64,000 nt of DNA from Pseudomonas koreensis (GTDB lineage Bacteria > Pseudomonadota > Gammaproteobacteria > Pseudomonadales > Pseudomonadaceae): positions 62,001 through 126,000 of the forward strand of contig NZ_JAAQYM010000001.1 in NCBI RefSeq assembly GCF_012986595.1, given 5' to 3'. Made by a program: the position numbers and the translations under genes. Below, piece after piece: positions 35,332 through 45,159 of the stretch; within the stretch, counting starts at the first letter, position 1, and every line of letters begins with the position of its first letter. The notes below the pieces were generated by a model, which was given only the letters and a program-made list of their open reading frames with translations, searched no databases and was not told where the DNA came from.

Positions 35332-36519
35332 ATGAACGCCACAACTCACGCAATGACCCGAGGCATGGTGCTGCTGTTCGCCTTCTGCTGCGGTGCGATC
35401 GTCGCCAACATCTACTACGCGCAGCCGATCATCGGCCTGATCGCGCCGGACATCGGCCTCTCCGACACCATGGCCAGCTTCATCGTCTCGCTGACGCAGA
35501 TCGGTTATGCGCTGGGCCTGTTCTTCCTGGTGCCGCTGGGCGACCTGCTGGAAAACCGTCGGTTGATGATCATCACCACCGTGGTGGCGATTGCCAGCCT
35601 GCTCGGCGCGGCGTTCACCAGTCAGCCGAATGTGTTCCTGCTGATCTCGTTGCTGGTGGGCTTCAGCTCGGTGTCGGTGCAGATCCTGATTCCCCTGGCC
35701 GCGCATCTGGCGCCGGAAGAATCCCGTGGCCGGGTGGTCGGCGGGATCATGGGCGGTCTGCTGCTGGGCATTCTGCTGGCGCGCCCTGTGTCGAGCGTGG
35801 TGGCTGACCATTTCGGCTGGCGCGCGATGTTCATGATCGCCGCCGGATTGATGGCGGCGATCAGCGTGGTGCTGGCGTTGACCGTGCCCAAGCGCCAGCC
35901 GGATCACAGCGCCACCTATGGCCAGTTGATCGGTTCGCTGTGGACGCTGCTGCGCCAGCAACCGGTGCTGCGTCAGCGGGCGTTTTATCAGGGCTGCATG
36001 TTCGCCACGTTCAGCCTGTTCTGGACCGCCGTGCCACTGGAATTGGCGCGCAACCATGGCCTGTCGCAAAGCGAGATCGCAATCTTCGCCCTGGTCGGCG
36101 CCATCGGTGCCATCGCCGCGCCGATCAGCGGACGCCTGGCCGACGCCGGCCACACCCGCATTGCCTCGCTGCTGGCGATGCTGTTCGCCAGCCTGAGCTT
36201 CCTGCCGGCATTCATCCACCCGGCCTACAGCGTGATCGGCCTGGCCGTGACCGGCGTGGTGCTGGATTTCTGCGTACAGATGAACATGGTCCTCGGCCAA
36301 CGTGCGGTCTATTCGCTGGACGCCAAAAGCCGCGGTCGCCTGAATGCGCTGTACATGACCAGCATCTTCATCGGCGGCGCCTTCGGTTCCTCGGTCGCCA
36401 GCGCGGTGTATGAACACGGCGGCTGGTTGTGGATCGTGATTGTCGGCAGCGCGTTCCCGCTGCTGGCACTGTTGCGGTTTTTGAGTGTTTCGCAGCGCGG
36501 TTCATTGGCAACGGCGTAA
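35332..36519 (+). CDS. Major facilitator superfamily transporter (drug/H+ antiporter type)
   Basis: 395 aa with twelve predicted membrane helices. The MFS A-motif-like loop after helix 2 is GLFFLVPLGDLLENRRLMII. Helix 1 contains CCGAIVANIYYAQPIIGLIAPDIGLS, typical of the YgaY/Bcr-like DHA1 exporters. The second half carries the duplicated loop APISGRLADAGHTRIAS. The substrate is not inferable. A LysR regulator starts 74 bp downstream in the same orientation; the pair may be co-regulated. It is divergent from the DUF5666-like gene. Confidence 0.88.
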   Translation: MNATTHAMTRGMVLLFAFCCGAIVANIYYAQPIIGLIAPDIGLSDTMASFIVSLTQIGYALGLFFLVPLGDLLENRRLMIITTVVAIASLLGAAFTSQPNVFLLISLLVGFSSVSVQILIPLAAHLAPEESRGRVVGGIMGGLLLGILLARPVSSVVADHFGWRAMFMIAAGLMAAISVVLALTVPKRQPDHSATYGQLIGSLWTLLRQQPVLRQRAFYQGCMFATFSLFWTAVPLELARNHGLSQSEIAIFALVGAIGAIAAPISGRLADAGHTRIASLLAMLFASLSFLPAFIHPAYSVIGLAVTGVVLDFCVQMNMVLGQRAVYSLDAKSRGRLNALYMTSIFIGGAFGSSVASAVYEHGGWLWIVIVGSAFPLLALLRFLSVSQRGSLATA

Positions 36520-36531
36520 GACGTCAAAAGC

Positions 36532-36555
36532 TTCGCGAGCAGGCTCGCTCCCACA
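36532..36555 (+). repeat. Single REP (family A variant)
   Basis: TTCGCGAGCAGGCTCGCTCC with a CACAGGG tail, without an inverted partner nearby. It occupies the MFS-LysR gap. Confidence 0.75.
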
Positions 36556-36593
36556 GGGGCCATGATCCATTCAAGATTGCGCAAGGAACTGAG

Positions 36594-37475
36594 ATGGACC
36601 GCCTCGCCGCCATGGAAACCTTCGTCTACGTCGTCGAAACCGGCTCGTTTTCCGCCGCCGCGCGACGGCTGAATATCGGCCAGCCCGCCGTGTCGAAAAC
36701 CATCGCCCAACTGGAAAAGCGCCTGGCCGTCAGCCTGTTGCTGCGCTCGACCCGCGGCCTGACCCCGACCGAGGCCGGACTGGCCTATTTCGAACGGGCC
36801 AAGCGCGCCATCGACGAAGCCAACGAGGCCGACAACGCCGCCCGGGACAGCGCCAGCGGTTTGAGCGGGAACCTGCGCATCAGCGCTGCGGTGACCTTCG
36901 GCCGTCTGCACGTCGTCCCGCACCTGGGGGCATTTCTCGATCAGCATCCGCAACTGAACATCGACCTGATGCTTGACGATCGCAACATCAACCTCGTCGA
37001 GGAAGGCATCGATGTCGCCCTGCGCTTGGGCGCACTGACCGATTCGGGCCTGACCGCCCGCAAGATTGCCGACTGCCGCCGCGTGGTGCTCGGCACCCCC
37101 GCGTACTTCGCCAAACACGGCGAACCGACCTGCCCTGCCGAACTGAGCAAGCACCAGGCCGTCGTCTACAACCTCGGCGGCGGCACCACCTGGCAGTTCA
37201 CCAAAGGCGCAGAACAACAACCGGTGATCATCAGCGGTCGCCTGCGCGTCAGCGCGGCCGAGGGCGTGCGCGAAGCCGTACTGGCCGACCACGGCCTGAC
37301 GCTCGCCTCCGAATGGATGTTCGCCCCGGAGCTGGCCAGCGGCGCAGTCAAGACCGTCATGCACGACTGGACACTGCCCGATCTGGATCTATGGGCGGTT
37401 TTTCCGACGGGAAGGCTGGTGAGTGCCAAGGCGCGGGCGTTTGTTGAATATATTCAGGGGTTGCTCGTCAGCTGA
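36594..37475 (+). CDS. LysR-family transcriptional regulator
   Basis: 293 aa. The N-terminal winged helix-turn-helix spans residues 1-60 (METFVYVVETGSFSAAARRLNIGQPAVSKTIAQLEKRL), followed by the LTPTEAG segment. The C-terminal periplasmic-binding-protein-like effector domain begins near 92 (NLRISAAVTFGRLHVVPHL). It belongs to the DhcR/PecT-like CrgA group by overall pattern. The ATG at 36594 has AAGGAACTGAG upstream. The likely target is the MFS gene just upstream or itself; the effector is unknown. Confidence 0.9.
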   Translation: MDRLAAMETFVYVVETGSFSAAARRLNIGQPAVSKTIAQLEKRLAVSLLLRSTRGLTPTEAGLAYFERAKRAIDEANEADNAARDSASGLSGNLRISAAVTFGRLHVVPHLGAFLDQHPQLNIDLMLDDRNINLVEEGIDVALRLGALTDSGLTARKIADCRRVVLGTPAYFAKHGEPTCPAELSKHQAVVYNLGGGTTWQFTKGAEQQPVIISGRLRVSAAEGVREAVLADHGLTLASEWMFAPELASGAVKTVMHDWTLPDLDLWAVFPTGRLVSAKARAFVEYIQGLLVS

Positions 37476-37482
37476 TCAGCAA

Positions 37483-37516
37483 GATCAAAAGATCGCAGGC
37501 TTCGCCAGCTCCTACG
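37483..37516 (+). repeat. Single REP (family B variant)
   Basis: Carries GATCGCAGGCTTCGCCAGC, differing from the family core in the hairpin loop flank. It directly follows the LysR stop. Confidence 0.7.
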
Positions 37517-37548
37517 GGTCATCAAATACTGCCGGACAACACACAACA

Positions 37549-37577
37549 AAACGGCGATCCGAAGATCGCCGTTTTTC
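37549..37577. terminator. Bidirectional intrinsic terminator
   Basis: Perfect stem AAAACGGCGATC / GATCGCCGTTTT with a CGAA loop. Serves the convergent LysR gene (plus) and the lipoprotein gene (minus). Confidence 0.85.
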
Positions 37578-37578
37578 A

Positions 37579-37983
37579 TTACTGCCCGAACTGCTTGCCC
37601 AACCCCGGCGGCACGCCGTGGATGTCGGTGTCTTCCCAAGGGCCGTTGGGGCTGACGGAGCGGGTCCAGCCGTTGTTCCAGCGGAAGTAGGTGCGCTGGC
37701 GGTAGAAGGTGTTGGGCTGGTCGTCGAGGACGTAGACCCCGAGCTTCTGGTCCCAGTGGCTGTTGCCACCCGGTGGCGGGGCGAAGCTGGCGGAGGTGCG
37801 GGGCACCGGTTTGGACGGTTTGGCCGGGATGCTTTTGCCCGGCGTCGGCGAGGTCGACGGGGTCGGGCCCGGTTGCGACGGCGGGATCGGCGGCAGGTTG
37901 GTGGTGGGTTCCGGTCGGTGCACCGTACATGCGCTCATGCCCAGGGCCAATGTGATGACGGTGATGCGGGCGAGGCTGTGCAT
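37579..37983 (-). CDS. Proline-rich lipoprotein of unknown function
   Basis: 134 aa. The lipobox LGMSAC at residues 14-19 predicts lipid modification at C19. A Pro/Thr/Ser-rich linker (residues 25-72) is followed by a conserved-looking C-terminal segment, WDQKLGVYVLDDQPNTFYRQRTYFRWNNGWTRSVSPNGPWE, rich in aromatics, that could form a small beta domain. No family was recognised with certainty. It begins 28 bp after the ccmI stop on the same strand, so it may be read from the ccm operon. Confidence 0.75.
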   Translation of the reverse strand: MHSLARITVITLALGMSACTVHRPEPTTNLPPIPPSQPGPTPSTSPTPGKSIPAKPSKPVPRTSASFAPPPGGNSHWDQKLGVYVLDDQPNTFYRQRTYFRWNNGWTRSVSPNGPWEDTDIHGVPPGLGKQFGQ

Positions 37984-38011
37984 GGCGGTGCTTTCCTGTG
38001 GGTCCGGGTGG

Positions 38012-39214
38012 TTATTTGTCCGGGCTGTCGATGATCAGTTTTTGTGGCGCGGTGGTGCTGCTGGCCAGCGGGCCGCTGCGACCTACCCACTCCCCGGCGG
38101 TCGGCTGACCGGCGCGAGAGATGCGTGCAACCAGTTGGACTTCAGGAAAGTTCGACAGTTTCAACTGCGGCATCATGGCGTCGGCATCGCCCAGTTCGAC
38201 GGTCACCGGCAGGTCCGCCACGGTCAGCCGCTTGGCGGCCAGCGGTGCCGGTGGGCCGGAAACGGCACGGGCGAAGATGAACACGCTGTCGCCCGGCTGC
38301 ACCTTGCTTCTGAGCTCACTGGACAGGTCAACCTGCACCTTGAGCAGTGCCGCGACCTTGGCAGCCGGCGCTTCGGCAACCGTTCCACCGCTGGCCTTCA
38401 GGCGTTCGGCAGCACGCTCGATCCCGCCTTGCAGCGCGACGCGGGAGTTGTCGTCGGCCGGCAATTGCGCCAGCAGGCGGTTCCAGTAATCGATCGCTTG
38501 CTGATAACGCTCGCCTTCGAACGCGGCGATCCCGAGCAGGCCGAGGCTGGTGACTTCTTTCGGATCGGCTTTCAGCGCTTCGTCGGTCAGCGCCTGGATC
38601 TTGTCCGACCACTTCTTGCCGTCGGCAAAGTATTGCGCCTGCGCCCACTGGCCAAGCAGCTCCGGCTGACGGCCAGCGAGGTTGGCCGCGCGCTCGAACA
38701 TTTTCGCCGCGTCCGCCGGACGATCTTGAGCCATGTAGGTGCGTCCGAGGAAGTACAGGCCTTCCGCCGAATCCGGTTGTGCGGCAACGGCACGCTCCAG
38801 ACGTCGGGTCATCTCTTCCATCGACTGCGGAGCCTGGGCGAATTCGCGGGTCAGCTCGACCTTGTCGGCGGCGCCGAAGTGCAGGTACAGGCCCAGGCCC
38901 AACACCGGCACAAGCACCGCAGCCAGCAGGGGCAACGGCTTGCCCAGTTTCGAGACACGCGGCGCAGCAACGCCTTCGGTGTCGGCGAGCAGTTCTCGCG
39001 CCGCTTCGGCGCGACCGCTGTCCATTTGTGCGGCATCGAGTACACCTTCGGCTTGCTGCGATTGCAGCTCGGCCACGCGCTCCTGATACAGCGCGACGTT
39101 CAGGGCAGTTCGATCCTCCTCACGCTGGGCGCGACGCCCACGCAGAACCGGGATCAGCAGAAAACTCAGGGCGACCAGAAGCAACAGCCCTGCGGCAAGC
39201 CAGAAATCAATCAT
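38012..39214 (-). CDS. ccmI: Cytochrome c maturation protein CcmI (CycH)
   Basis: Apocytochrome c chaperone that presents the C-terminus of unfolded apocytochrome to CcmF/CcmH. 400 aa. Two N-terminal membrane helices (about 5-25 and 95-112) flank a cytoplasmic loop. A periplasmic region with TPR-like repeats (about 135-285; [29 protein letters not shown]) follows, then a C-terminal beta-rich domain. It overlaps ccmH by 4 bp and is the last ccm gene in this operon. Confidence 0.93.
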   Translation of the reverse strand: MIDFWLAAGLLLLVALSFLLIPVLRGRRAQREEDRTALNVALYQERVAELQSQQAEGVLDAAQMDSGRAEAARELLADTEGVAAPRVSKLGKPLPLLAAVLVPVLGLGLYLHFGAADKVELTREFAQAPQSMEEMTRRLERAVAAQPDSAEGLYFLGRTYMAQDRPADAAKMFERAANLAGRQPELLGQWAQAQYFADGKKWSDKIQALTDEALKADPKEVTSLGLLGIAAFEGERYQQAIDYWNRLLAQLPADDNSRVALQGGIERAAERLKASGGTVAEAPAAKVAALLKVQVDLSSELRSKVQPGDSVFIFARAVSGPPAPLAAKRLTVADLPVTVELGDADAMMPQLKLSNFPEVQLVARISRAGQPTAGEWVGRSGPLASSTTAPQKLIIDSPDK

Positions 39215-39681
39215 TCTTGGTTTTTATCCAACAGTTGGTCGAGGCGCTGACGCTCTTCGATGGACAGCGATTGCGGAGTCTCGGTGCGCTGGCTGCGACG
39301 GCGGCGCACGATCACCACGATCACCACCAGGCCGCCCAGCAGCAGCCCGGCCGGGCCGAACCACAGCAGCGCGGTCTTGGCATTGAGCGCCGGTTTGTAG
39401 CGGACGAAATCACCGTAGCGGTCGACCATGAAATCGATGATCTGCTGATTGTCCTTGCCCTCGCCGAGCATGCGGAAGATCTCTTTGCGCAGGTCGGCGG
39501 CAATCGGGGCGTTGGAGTCGGCGATGTCCTGGTTCTGGCACTTGGGGCAGCGCAGTTCCTTGGTCAGTTCACGGAATCGCTCGCGATCGCCTTCTTTGGC
39601 GAACTCGTAAGTGTCAATCGCGGCGTGAGCCACACCGACCAGACTCAGGCCCAATACCACGGCGGCGAGCAAGCGCTTCAT
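39211..39681 (-). CDS. ccmH: Cytochrome c maturation protein CcmH
   Basis: Thiol-disulfide component of the heme ligation complex that keeps apocytochrome CxxCH reduced. 156 aa with a signal peptide (1-20). The redox motif is LRCPKCQNQ (C45, C48), followed by three short helices, a membrane helix (about 104-124) and a short cytoplasmic tail. This is the short CcmH form that pairs with a separate CcmI. It overlaps both neighbours by 4 bp. Confidence 0.95.
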   Translation of the reverse strand: MKRLLAAVVLGLSLVGVAHAAIDTYEFAKEGDRERFRELTKELRCPKCQNQDIADSNAPIAADLRKEIFRMLGEGKDNQQIIDFMVDRYGDFVRYKPALNAKTALLWFGPAGLLLGGLVVIVVIVRRRRSQRTETPQSLSIEERQRLDQLLDKNQE

Positions 39682-40214
39682 GGCTTGGCCTCATCGACCA
39701 GCGCCTGATACTTGGCCGCGAGTTTTTCGCGCCAGACCTGCTCGTCGATCACCCCGACGTACTTGTCGCGAATGATGCCCTTGGCGTCGATGAAGAAGGT
39801 TTCCGGCGCACCGTACACGCCGAGGTTCAACCCCAGCGAGCCTTCGTCGTCGCGGATGTCCAGCACATACGGATTGTGGAATTCGGCCAGCCACTTCAAG
39901 GCATCGGCGTTGGTGTCCTTGTAGTTGATGCCATAGATCACCACGCCGCGCTCGGCCAGTTTGTTCAACACCGGGTGCTCGACCCGGCAGGAAATGCACC
40001 AGGTGCCCCAGACGTTGACCAGCGCCGGTTTGCCGAGAATGTCAGCCTTGGTCAGGGTCTTGTCGCCCTGCACGTTCGGCAGGGTGAAGTCCGGGAATGG
40101 CTTGTTGATCATCGCCGACGGCAGTTCCGCCGGATCGAGGTACAGACCCCGATAAAGAAACACTGCCACCAGCAGGAAAATCGCCAGGGGTACCAGCATC
40201 AACCAACGTCTCAT
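39678..40214 (-). CDS. ccmG: Thiol:disulfide interchange protein CcmG (DsbE)
   Basis: Membrane-anchored periplasmic thioredoxin-like reductant for apocytochrome c or CcmH. 178 aa with an N-terminal membrane anchor (residues 4-22). The active site is WGTWCISCRVEHP (C73, C76). The CcmG-type acidic insertion and GVYGAPETFFID with the cis-proline-containing segment follow. Four-base overlap with ccmF and ccmH. Confidence 0.95.
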   Translation of the reverse strand: MRRWLMLVPLAIFLLVAVFLYRGLYLDPAELPSAMINKPFPDFTLPNVQGDKTLTKADILGKPALVNVWGTWCISCRVEHPVLNKLAERGVVIYGINYKDTNADALKWLAEFHNPYVLDIRDDEGSLGLNLGVYGAPETFFIDAKGIIRDKYVGVIDEQVWREKLAAKYQALVDEAKP

Positions 40215-42199
40215 GCAGCCGCTCCTTGCAGGCCGAGGGCTTCACGCACCTTGGCTTTGACCTTGACTCGATAACGCCGATCCAGTGCCGCCAGCAACCC
40301 ACCCAGACCGGTCAGCAGACCGCCGAACCAGATCCAGCGCACGAACGGTTTGACGTGGACCCGCACCGCCCAGGCGCCGTTTTCCAGCGGTTCGCCCAGG
40401 GCAACATACAGGTCGCGGGTGAAACCGGCGTCGATCCCGGCTTCGGTCATCATCGAACTCTGTACGGTGTACAGACGTTTTTCCGGGTGCAGCACGCTGA
40501 CTTCCTTGCCGTCGCGGATCACCCGGACGGTGCCCTTGTCGGAGGTGAAGTTCGGCCCTTCGAAATGCCTGGCACCTTCGAAAATGAAGTGATACCCGGC
40601 CAGGTCCATCGACTCGCCCGGCGCCAGGCGCAGGTCGCGCTCGGCGCTGTTCTGGCTCGACAGCACCACACCGAGCGCGCACACGGCGATACCGAGGTGA
40701 GCGATCTGCATGCCCCAGTAGCTGCGGGTCAGGGTTGGCAGGCCCTTGATCAGGCCTTTGTGGCGAGTCTTGTCGAAGATGTCGCGCACACCGGCCAGCA
40801 ACACCCACGCGGCGAGCAGGAATGTGGCGATCACCGCCCAGTTGAAATCGCCGTAGGCGATACCGGCTACCACGGCCAATGCGACGCTGCCGAGCAACAC
40901 CGGGGTCAGCATGTTCGCCAGCCATTTCACCGGGGTGTCTTTCCAGCGGACGATCACGCCAACCGCCATCACCAGCATCAGCAATGCCATCAGCGGGATG
41001 AACAACGCATTGAAGTACGGCGGGCCGACCGACAGTTTGGCGCCGCTGATCGCATCGAGAATCAGCGGGTACAGGGTGCCGAGCAGGATCATCGACGCCG
41101 CCACCACCAACACCAGGTTGTTACCCAGCAGCAGGGTTTCCCGCGACCACAGGTTGAAGCCGACCTGGCTCTTGACCACTGGCGCACGCAACGCGAACAG
41201 GGTCAGCGAGCCGCCGACCACGAACAGCAGGAAGATCAGGATGAACACGCCGCGCTCAGGGTCCGAAGCAAACGCATGGACCGAGGTCAGCACGCCGGAA
41301 CGCACGAGGAACGTGCCGAGCAGACTGAGCGAGAACGCAGCAATCGCCAGCAACACCGTCCAGCTCTTGAACACGCCACGTTTTTCCGTGACCGCCAGCG
41401 AGTGAATCAGCGCGGTACCAACCAGCCATGGCATGAACGAGGCGTTTTCCACCGGGTCCCAGAACCACCAGCCGCCCCAGCCGAGTTCGTAGTAGGCCCA
41501 CCACGAGCCGAGGGTGATGCCGATGCCGAGAAAGGCCCAGGCGACGATGGTCCATGGACGCGACCAGCGTGCCCACGCAGCGTCAAGACGACCACCGAGC
41601 AAGGCGGCGATGGCGAACGCGAAGGCCACGGAGAAACCGACATAACCCATGTACAGCATCGGCGGATGGACGATCAGGCCGATGTCTTGCAGCAGCGGGT
41701 TGAGGTCACGCCCATCGGCCGGGATCTGCGGCAGGATCCGCGAGAACGGGTTGGAGGTGAGGATCAGGAACAACAGGAAACCGGTGCTGATCATGCCCAT
41801 CACCGCCAGCACGCGGGCGAGCATGACTTGCGGCAACTGGCGGGAGAACACCGACACGGCGAAGGTCCAGCCACCGAGGATCAACGCCCACAGCAGCAGC
41901 GACCCTTCGTGGGCGCCCCACACCGCGCTGAACTTGTAGTACCACGGCAGCGCGCTGTTGGAGTTCATTGCCACGTAGCCGACCGAGAAATCGTCGGTCA
42001 TGAACGCGTAGGTCAACGCGCCAAACGCGAACAGCAGGAATGCGAACTGGCCCCACGCTGCCGGCTGGGCCAGGCCCATCCACAGACGGTCGCCGCGCCA
42101 CGCACCGAGCAACGGCACCACGGCCTGCACCAGCGCAAAACACAGCGCCAGAATCATCGCCAGATGACCGAGCTCGGGTATAAACAATGCGGACGTCAT
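40211..42199 (-). CDS. ccmF: Heme lyase subunit CcmF
   Basis: Large inner-membrane heme lyase that, with CcmH/I, attaches heme to apocytochrome c. 662 aa with about 15 membrane helices. The heme-handling WWD-type motif is in WAYYELGWGGWWFWDPVENASFMPW, with flanking histidine-containing segments (GLIVHPPMLYMGYVGF; WGAHEGSLLLWALIL). A large periplasmic domain precedes the last helix. Full length compared with E. coli CcmF. Starts 3 bp downstream of ccmE. Confidence 0.96.
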   Translation of the reverse strand: MTSALFIPELGHLAMILALCFALVQAVVPLLGAWRGDRLWMGLAQPAAWGQFAFLLFAFGALTYAFMTDDFSVGYVAMNSNSALPWYYKFSAVWGAHEGSLLLWALILGGWTFAVSVFSRQLPQVMLARVLAVMGMISTGFLLFLILTSNPFSRILPQIPADGRDLNPLLQDIGLIVHPPMLYMGYVGFSVAFAFAIAALLGGRLDAAWARWSRPWTIVAWAFLGIGITLGSWWAYYELGWGGWWFWDPVENASFMPWLVGTALIHSLAVTEKRGVFKSWTVLLAIAAFSLSLLGTFLVRSGVLTSVHAFASDPERGVFILIFLLFVVGGSLTLFALRAPVVKSQVGFNLWSRETLLLGNNLVLVVAASMILLGTLYPLILDAISGAKLSVGPPYFNALFIPLMALLMLVMAVGVIVRWKDTPVKWLANMLTPVLLGSVALAVVAGIAYGDFNWAVIATFLLAAWVLLAGVRDIFDKTRHKGLIKGLPTLTRSYWGMQIAHLGIAVCALGVVLSSQNSAERDLRLAPGESMDLAGYHFIFEGARHFEGPNFTSDKGTVRVIRDGKEVSVLHPEKRLYTVQSSMMTEAGIDAGFTRDLYVALGEPLENGAWAVRVHVKPFVRWIWFGGLLTGLGGLLAALDRRYRVKVKAKVREALGLQGAAA

Positions 42200-42202
42200 C
42201 GA

Positions 42203-42658
42203 TCAACCCTCCTTCGCTGGGGTCGGCGCGGATTGACCACTGTCTTTCAAGGCCTTGGTCACTTCCGGCGGCATGTACTTCTCGTCGTGCTTGGCCAGCA
42301 CTTCATCGGCCACCACCACGCCGTCAGCGTTGAGCTTGCCGAGGGCGACGATGCCCTGCCCTTCGCGGAACAGATCCGGAAGGATCCCGCGATAGGTGAT
42401 GGTCACGGCTTTGTTGAAGTCGGTAACAACGAATTTGACGTCCAGCGAGTCTGGCGAACGTTGCAGTGAGCCCTTCTCGACCATGCCGCCGGCGCGAATG
42501 CGCGTGTCGTGTGGCGCTTCGCCGTTGGCGATCTGGGTCGGCGTGTAAAACAGGTTGATGTTTTCCTGCAGGGCGCTCAGGGCCAGGCCGACGGCAGCGC
42601 CGACCCCGACCAGAATGGCCAGAATGATGATCAGACGTTTTTTGCGCAGCGGATTCAC
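42203..42658 (-). CDS. ccmE: Heme chaperone CcmE
   Basis: Periplasmic heme chaperone that covalently binds heme and delivers it to CcmF. 151 aa from the GTG at 42658. An N-terminal membrane anchor (about 8-29) is followed by an OB-fold domain. The heme-binding histidine lies in [13 protein letters not shown] (H124), with the conserved tyrosine four residues later. It overlaps the ccmD stop (GTGA). Confidence 0.95.
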   Translation of the reverse strand: MNPLRKKRLIIILAILVGVGAAVGLALSALQENINLFYTPTQIANGEAPHDTRIRAGGMVEKGSLQRSPDSLDVKFVVTDFNKAVTITYRGILPDLFREGQGIVALGKLNADGVVVADEVLAKHDEKYMPPEVTKALKDSGQSAPTPAKEG

Positions 42659-42831
42659 TTGCCGTTCTCCCGGCGCAGACGACGCGCCTCTTGTTGCAGG
42701 TAACGCTTGCGGGCCGCGATCGGCGCCACCACGTTGAGGATCAGCACCGCCAGACAGATGCCGTAGGCCGACCAGACATACAGGCCATGATGGCCCATGG
42801 CGAGGAAGTCGCCGAATGAAGCAAAACTCAT
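42655..42831 (-). CDS. ccmD: Heme exporter small subunit CcmD
   Basis: 58 aa with a single membrane helix (about 14-35) and a basic C-terminal tail ([19 protein letters not shown]). It stabilises the CcmABC-CcmE complex for release of heme-loaded CcmE. The conserved [26 protein letters not shown] N-terminus (here [16 protein letters not shown]) supports the ATG at 42831. Four-base overlaps with both ccmC and ccmE. Confidence 0.92.
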   Translation of the reverse strand: MSFASFGDFLAMGHHGLYVWSAYGICLAVLILNVVAPIAARKRYLQQEARRLRRENGK

Positions 42832-43583
42832 CGAGCGGCCTCCAGACTGTTCTGCACTTCTTCTTTGACCCAACTGGCGCGTGCTTCGCGCTTGAGCACT
42901 TCAAGGCGCATGCGCAGCAACAGCACGGCGCCGAAGAAGCAGTAGAAACCCAGCACCGTCAGCAACAACGGCAGCCACATTTCCGCAGGCATCGCCGGTT
43001 TCTCGGTGAGGGTAAAGGTCGCGCCCTGGTGCAGGGTGTTCCACCACTCCACCGAGTACTTGATGATCGGGATGTTGATCACCCCGACGATGGCCAGCAC
43101 CGCGCAGGCCTTGGCGGCGCTGTCGCGGTTGCTGATGGCGTTGCCCAGCGCGATCACGCCGAAATACAGGAACAGCAGAATCAGCATCGACGTCAGGCGC
43201 GCGTCCCAGACCCACCACGAGCCCCAGGTCGGCTTGCCCCAGATCGCCCCGGTGACCAGCGCCACGGCGGTCATCCACGCACCGATCGGTGCCGCACATT
43301 GCAGGGCGACGTCGGCCAGTTTCATTTTCCACACCAGCCCGACCACGCCGCACACCGCCAGCATCACGTAGATCGACTGCGCGAGCATCGCCGCAGGCAC
43401 ATGGATGTAGATGATGCGGAAACTGTTGCCCTGCTGATAATCCGGCGGCGCGAAGGCCAGGCCCCAGACGACGCCGACGGTGATCAGCAGCAACGCTGCA
43501 ATGCTCAGCCACGGCAGCAACTTGCTGCTGATGCCGTAGAACCACTTGGGCGAGCCGAGCTTGTGAAACCAGGTCCAGTTCAT
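42828..43583 (-). CDS. ccmC: Heme-handling protein CcmC
   Basis: Membrane protein that loads heme on CcmE. 251 aa with six membrane helices. The tryptophan-rich WWD motif is in [26 protein letters not shown], and flanking histidines are in IYIHVPAAM and [11 protein letters not shown]. The ATG at 43583 ([17 protein letters not shown]) has GGAAACA upstream; an ATG nine codons earlier lacks a ribosome-binding site. Confidence 0.95.
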   Translation of the reverse strand: MNWTWFHKLGSPKWFYGISSKLLPWLSIAALLLITVGVVWGLAFAPPDYQQGNSFRIIYIHVPAAMLAQSIYVMLAVCGVVGLVWKMKLADVALQCAAPIGAWMTAVALVTGAIWGKPTWGSWWVWDARLTSMLILLFLYFGVIALGNAISNRDSAAKACAVLAIVGVINIPIIKYSVEWWNTLHQGATFTLTEKPAMPAEMWLPLLLTVLGFYCFFGAVLLLRMRLEVLKREARASWVKEEVQNSLEAAR

Positions 43584-43661
43584 ACTGTTTCCATCACGGG
43601 TGCCGCTCATCGGTGTGAGCAGTCTCAGGGTCTTTGCTGGTTAAATTTTAACCAGACCTCA

Positions 43662-44330
43662 TTATTCGCCGACGCTGATCTTCAGGCCAGCAGCTATTGC
43701 AAACGGTGTCAGGGTGATCGCCAGGGCGGTCAGGCTACCCAGCCACAGCAGATACCCGGTCGCCGGCATGCCTTGCAAGGCGGCCTGCAAGGCGCCACTG
43801 CCCAGGATCAACACCGGGATGTACAACGGCAGAATCAGTAGCGCCAGCAACAGGCCGCCGCGCTTCAAACCCACCGTCAGCGCCGCGCCCACCGCACCGA
43901 GCAGGCTCAGCACCGGTGTACCCAGCAGTAACGACAACAGCAACACCGGCAGGCAGGCCACCGGCAAACCAAGCATCAACGCCAACAGGGGCGAGAGCAA
44001 AACCAGCGCCAGACCCGAGAACAGCCAGTGTGCCAGCACCTTGGCCAGCACCAGTAGTGGCAGCGGGTGCGGCGAAAGGACCCACTGTTCCAGGGAGCCG
44101 TCCTCGAAATCACTGCGGAACAGTCCGTCCAGCGAGAGCAGGACCGACAACAGCGCGGCCACCCAGACTAACCCCGGAGACAGGTTTTGCAAGACTTGAG
44201 TTTCCGGGCCGACGGCCAGCGGGAACAAAGCGATGACGATGGCGAAGAAAATCAGCGGATTGGCCAGTTCGGCCGGGCGCCGGAACAGCAGACGGGACTC
44301 ACGGGCAACCAGCAGGCCGAACACACTCAT
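43662..44330 (-). CDS. ccmB: Heme exporter permease CcmB
   Basis: Permease of the CcmAB ABC complex that drives release of heme-bound CcmE from CcmC. 222 aa with six membrane helices. The opening [29 protein letters not shown] and the [23 protein letters not shown] loop are typical. It overlaps ccmA by 4 bp, and a 78-bp gap separates it from ccmC. Confidence 0.94.
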   Translation of the reverse strand: MSVFGLLVARESRLLFRRPAELANPLIFFAIVIALFPLAVGPETQVLQNLSPGLVWVAALLSVLLSLDGLFRSDFEDGSLEQWVLSPHPLPLLVLAKVLAHWLFSGLALVLLSPLLALMLGLPVACLPVLLLSLLLGTPVLSLLGAVGAALTVGLKRGGLLLALLILPLYIPVLILGSGALQAALQGMPATGYLLWLGSLTALAITLTPFAIAAGLKISVGE

Positions 44331-44962
44331 ACTGCCCAGTTCCCCAGATCGATATCGCGATAACCGGCCGGCATGCGGCTCAGCGTGTGGTGCGTGGTCA
44401 GGACCACCAGGCCGCCGCGTTCACAGTGTCCGGCCAGGTGTTCTTCCAGTTGTGCCACGCCCTGCTTGTCGAGCGCGGTGAACGGCTCGTCGAGAATCCA
44501 CAAGGGCGGGCTGTCCAGATACAGCCGCGCCAGCGCCACGCGGCGTTGCTGCCCCGCAGACAGGGTGTGGCAGGGAACATCTTCGAAGCCGCGTAATCCT
44601 ACGGCTGCCAATGCCTGCCAGATCGCCTCGCGTGCGGCCGGCCGATGCAGGGCGCAGAGCCACGACAGGTTCTCTTCGGGGGTCAGCAGGTCCTTGATTC
44701 CGGCGGCGTGGCCGATCCACAACAGGTTGCGCGCCAGTTCGCCGGGCTGCGCAGTCAAAGGCTGGCCGTTGAGCAGCACCTGACCGCTGGTCGGCTGCAT
44801 CAGCCCGGACAGCAGGCGCAGCAGGCTGGTCTTGCCGCTGCCGTTGGGACCGCTGATCTGCACCATATCGCCACTGGCCAGTCTCAATTCGAGATTTTCG
44901 AAGAGCAGCCGCAGGTCTCGTTCACAGGCGAGGGCAACGGTTTGCAGGACAGGACTGGTCAA
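44327..44962 (-). CDS. ccmA: Heme exporter ATPase CcmA
   Basis: ABC ATPase of the cytochrome c maturation system. 211 aa. Walker A is [11 protein letters not shown] (residues 38-48), the ABC signature is [14 protein letters not shown], Walker B is [12 protein letters not shown], and the switch histidine lies in TTHHTL. First gene of the ccmABCDEFGHI operon. It is divergent from the FliK-family gene with a gap of about 200 bp that should hold both promoters. Confidence 0.95.
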   Translation of the reverse strand: MTSPVLQTVALACERDLRLLFENLELRLASGDMVQISGPNGSGKTSLLRLLSGLMQPTSGQVLLNGQPLTAQPGELARNLLWIGHAAGIKDLLTPEENLSWLCALHRPAAREAIWQALAAVGLRGFEDVPCHTLSAGQQRRVALARLYLDSPPLWILDEPFTALDKQGVAQLEEHLAGHCERGGLVVLTTHHTLSRMPAGYRDIDLGNWAV

Positions 44963-45159
44963 GGGATCACGGGCCTTATACGGTTCAAGTCGGCTCTGGC
45001 GCGGCCGTTAAAGAGATGCAGGATAAATGCAATGACGGTGCGAACCAGAGAGCTGGATCAAACAATTGCTATGTTTTCTGAACGAAGCGCAAGACGCGCG
45101 GCATTATACATGCCGTGCCTTACTCCCAAGCGTGCAATTTCCTCAGGTTGTGTCCGCGT

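Noticed and set aside
40226..42469. 747-codon plus-strand open frame over ccmF
   Set aside because: Antisense shadow of ccmF; highly charged with no recognisable fold.
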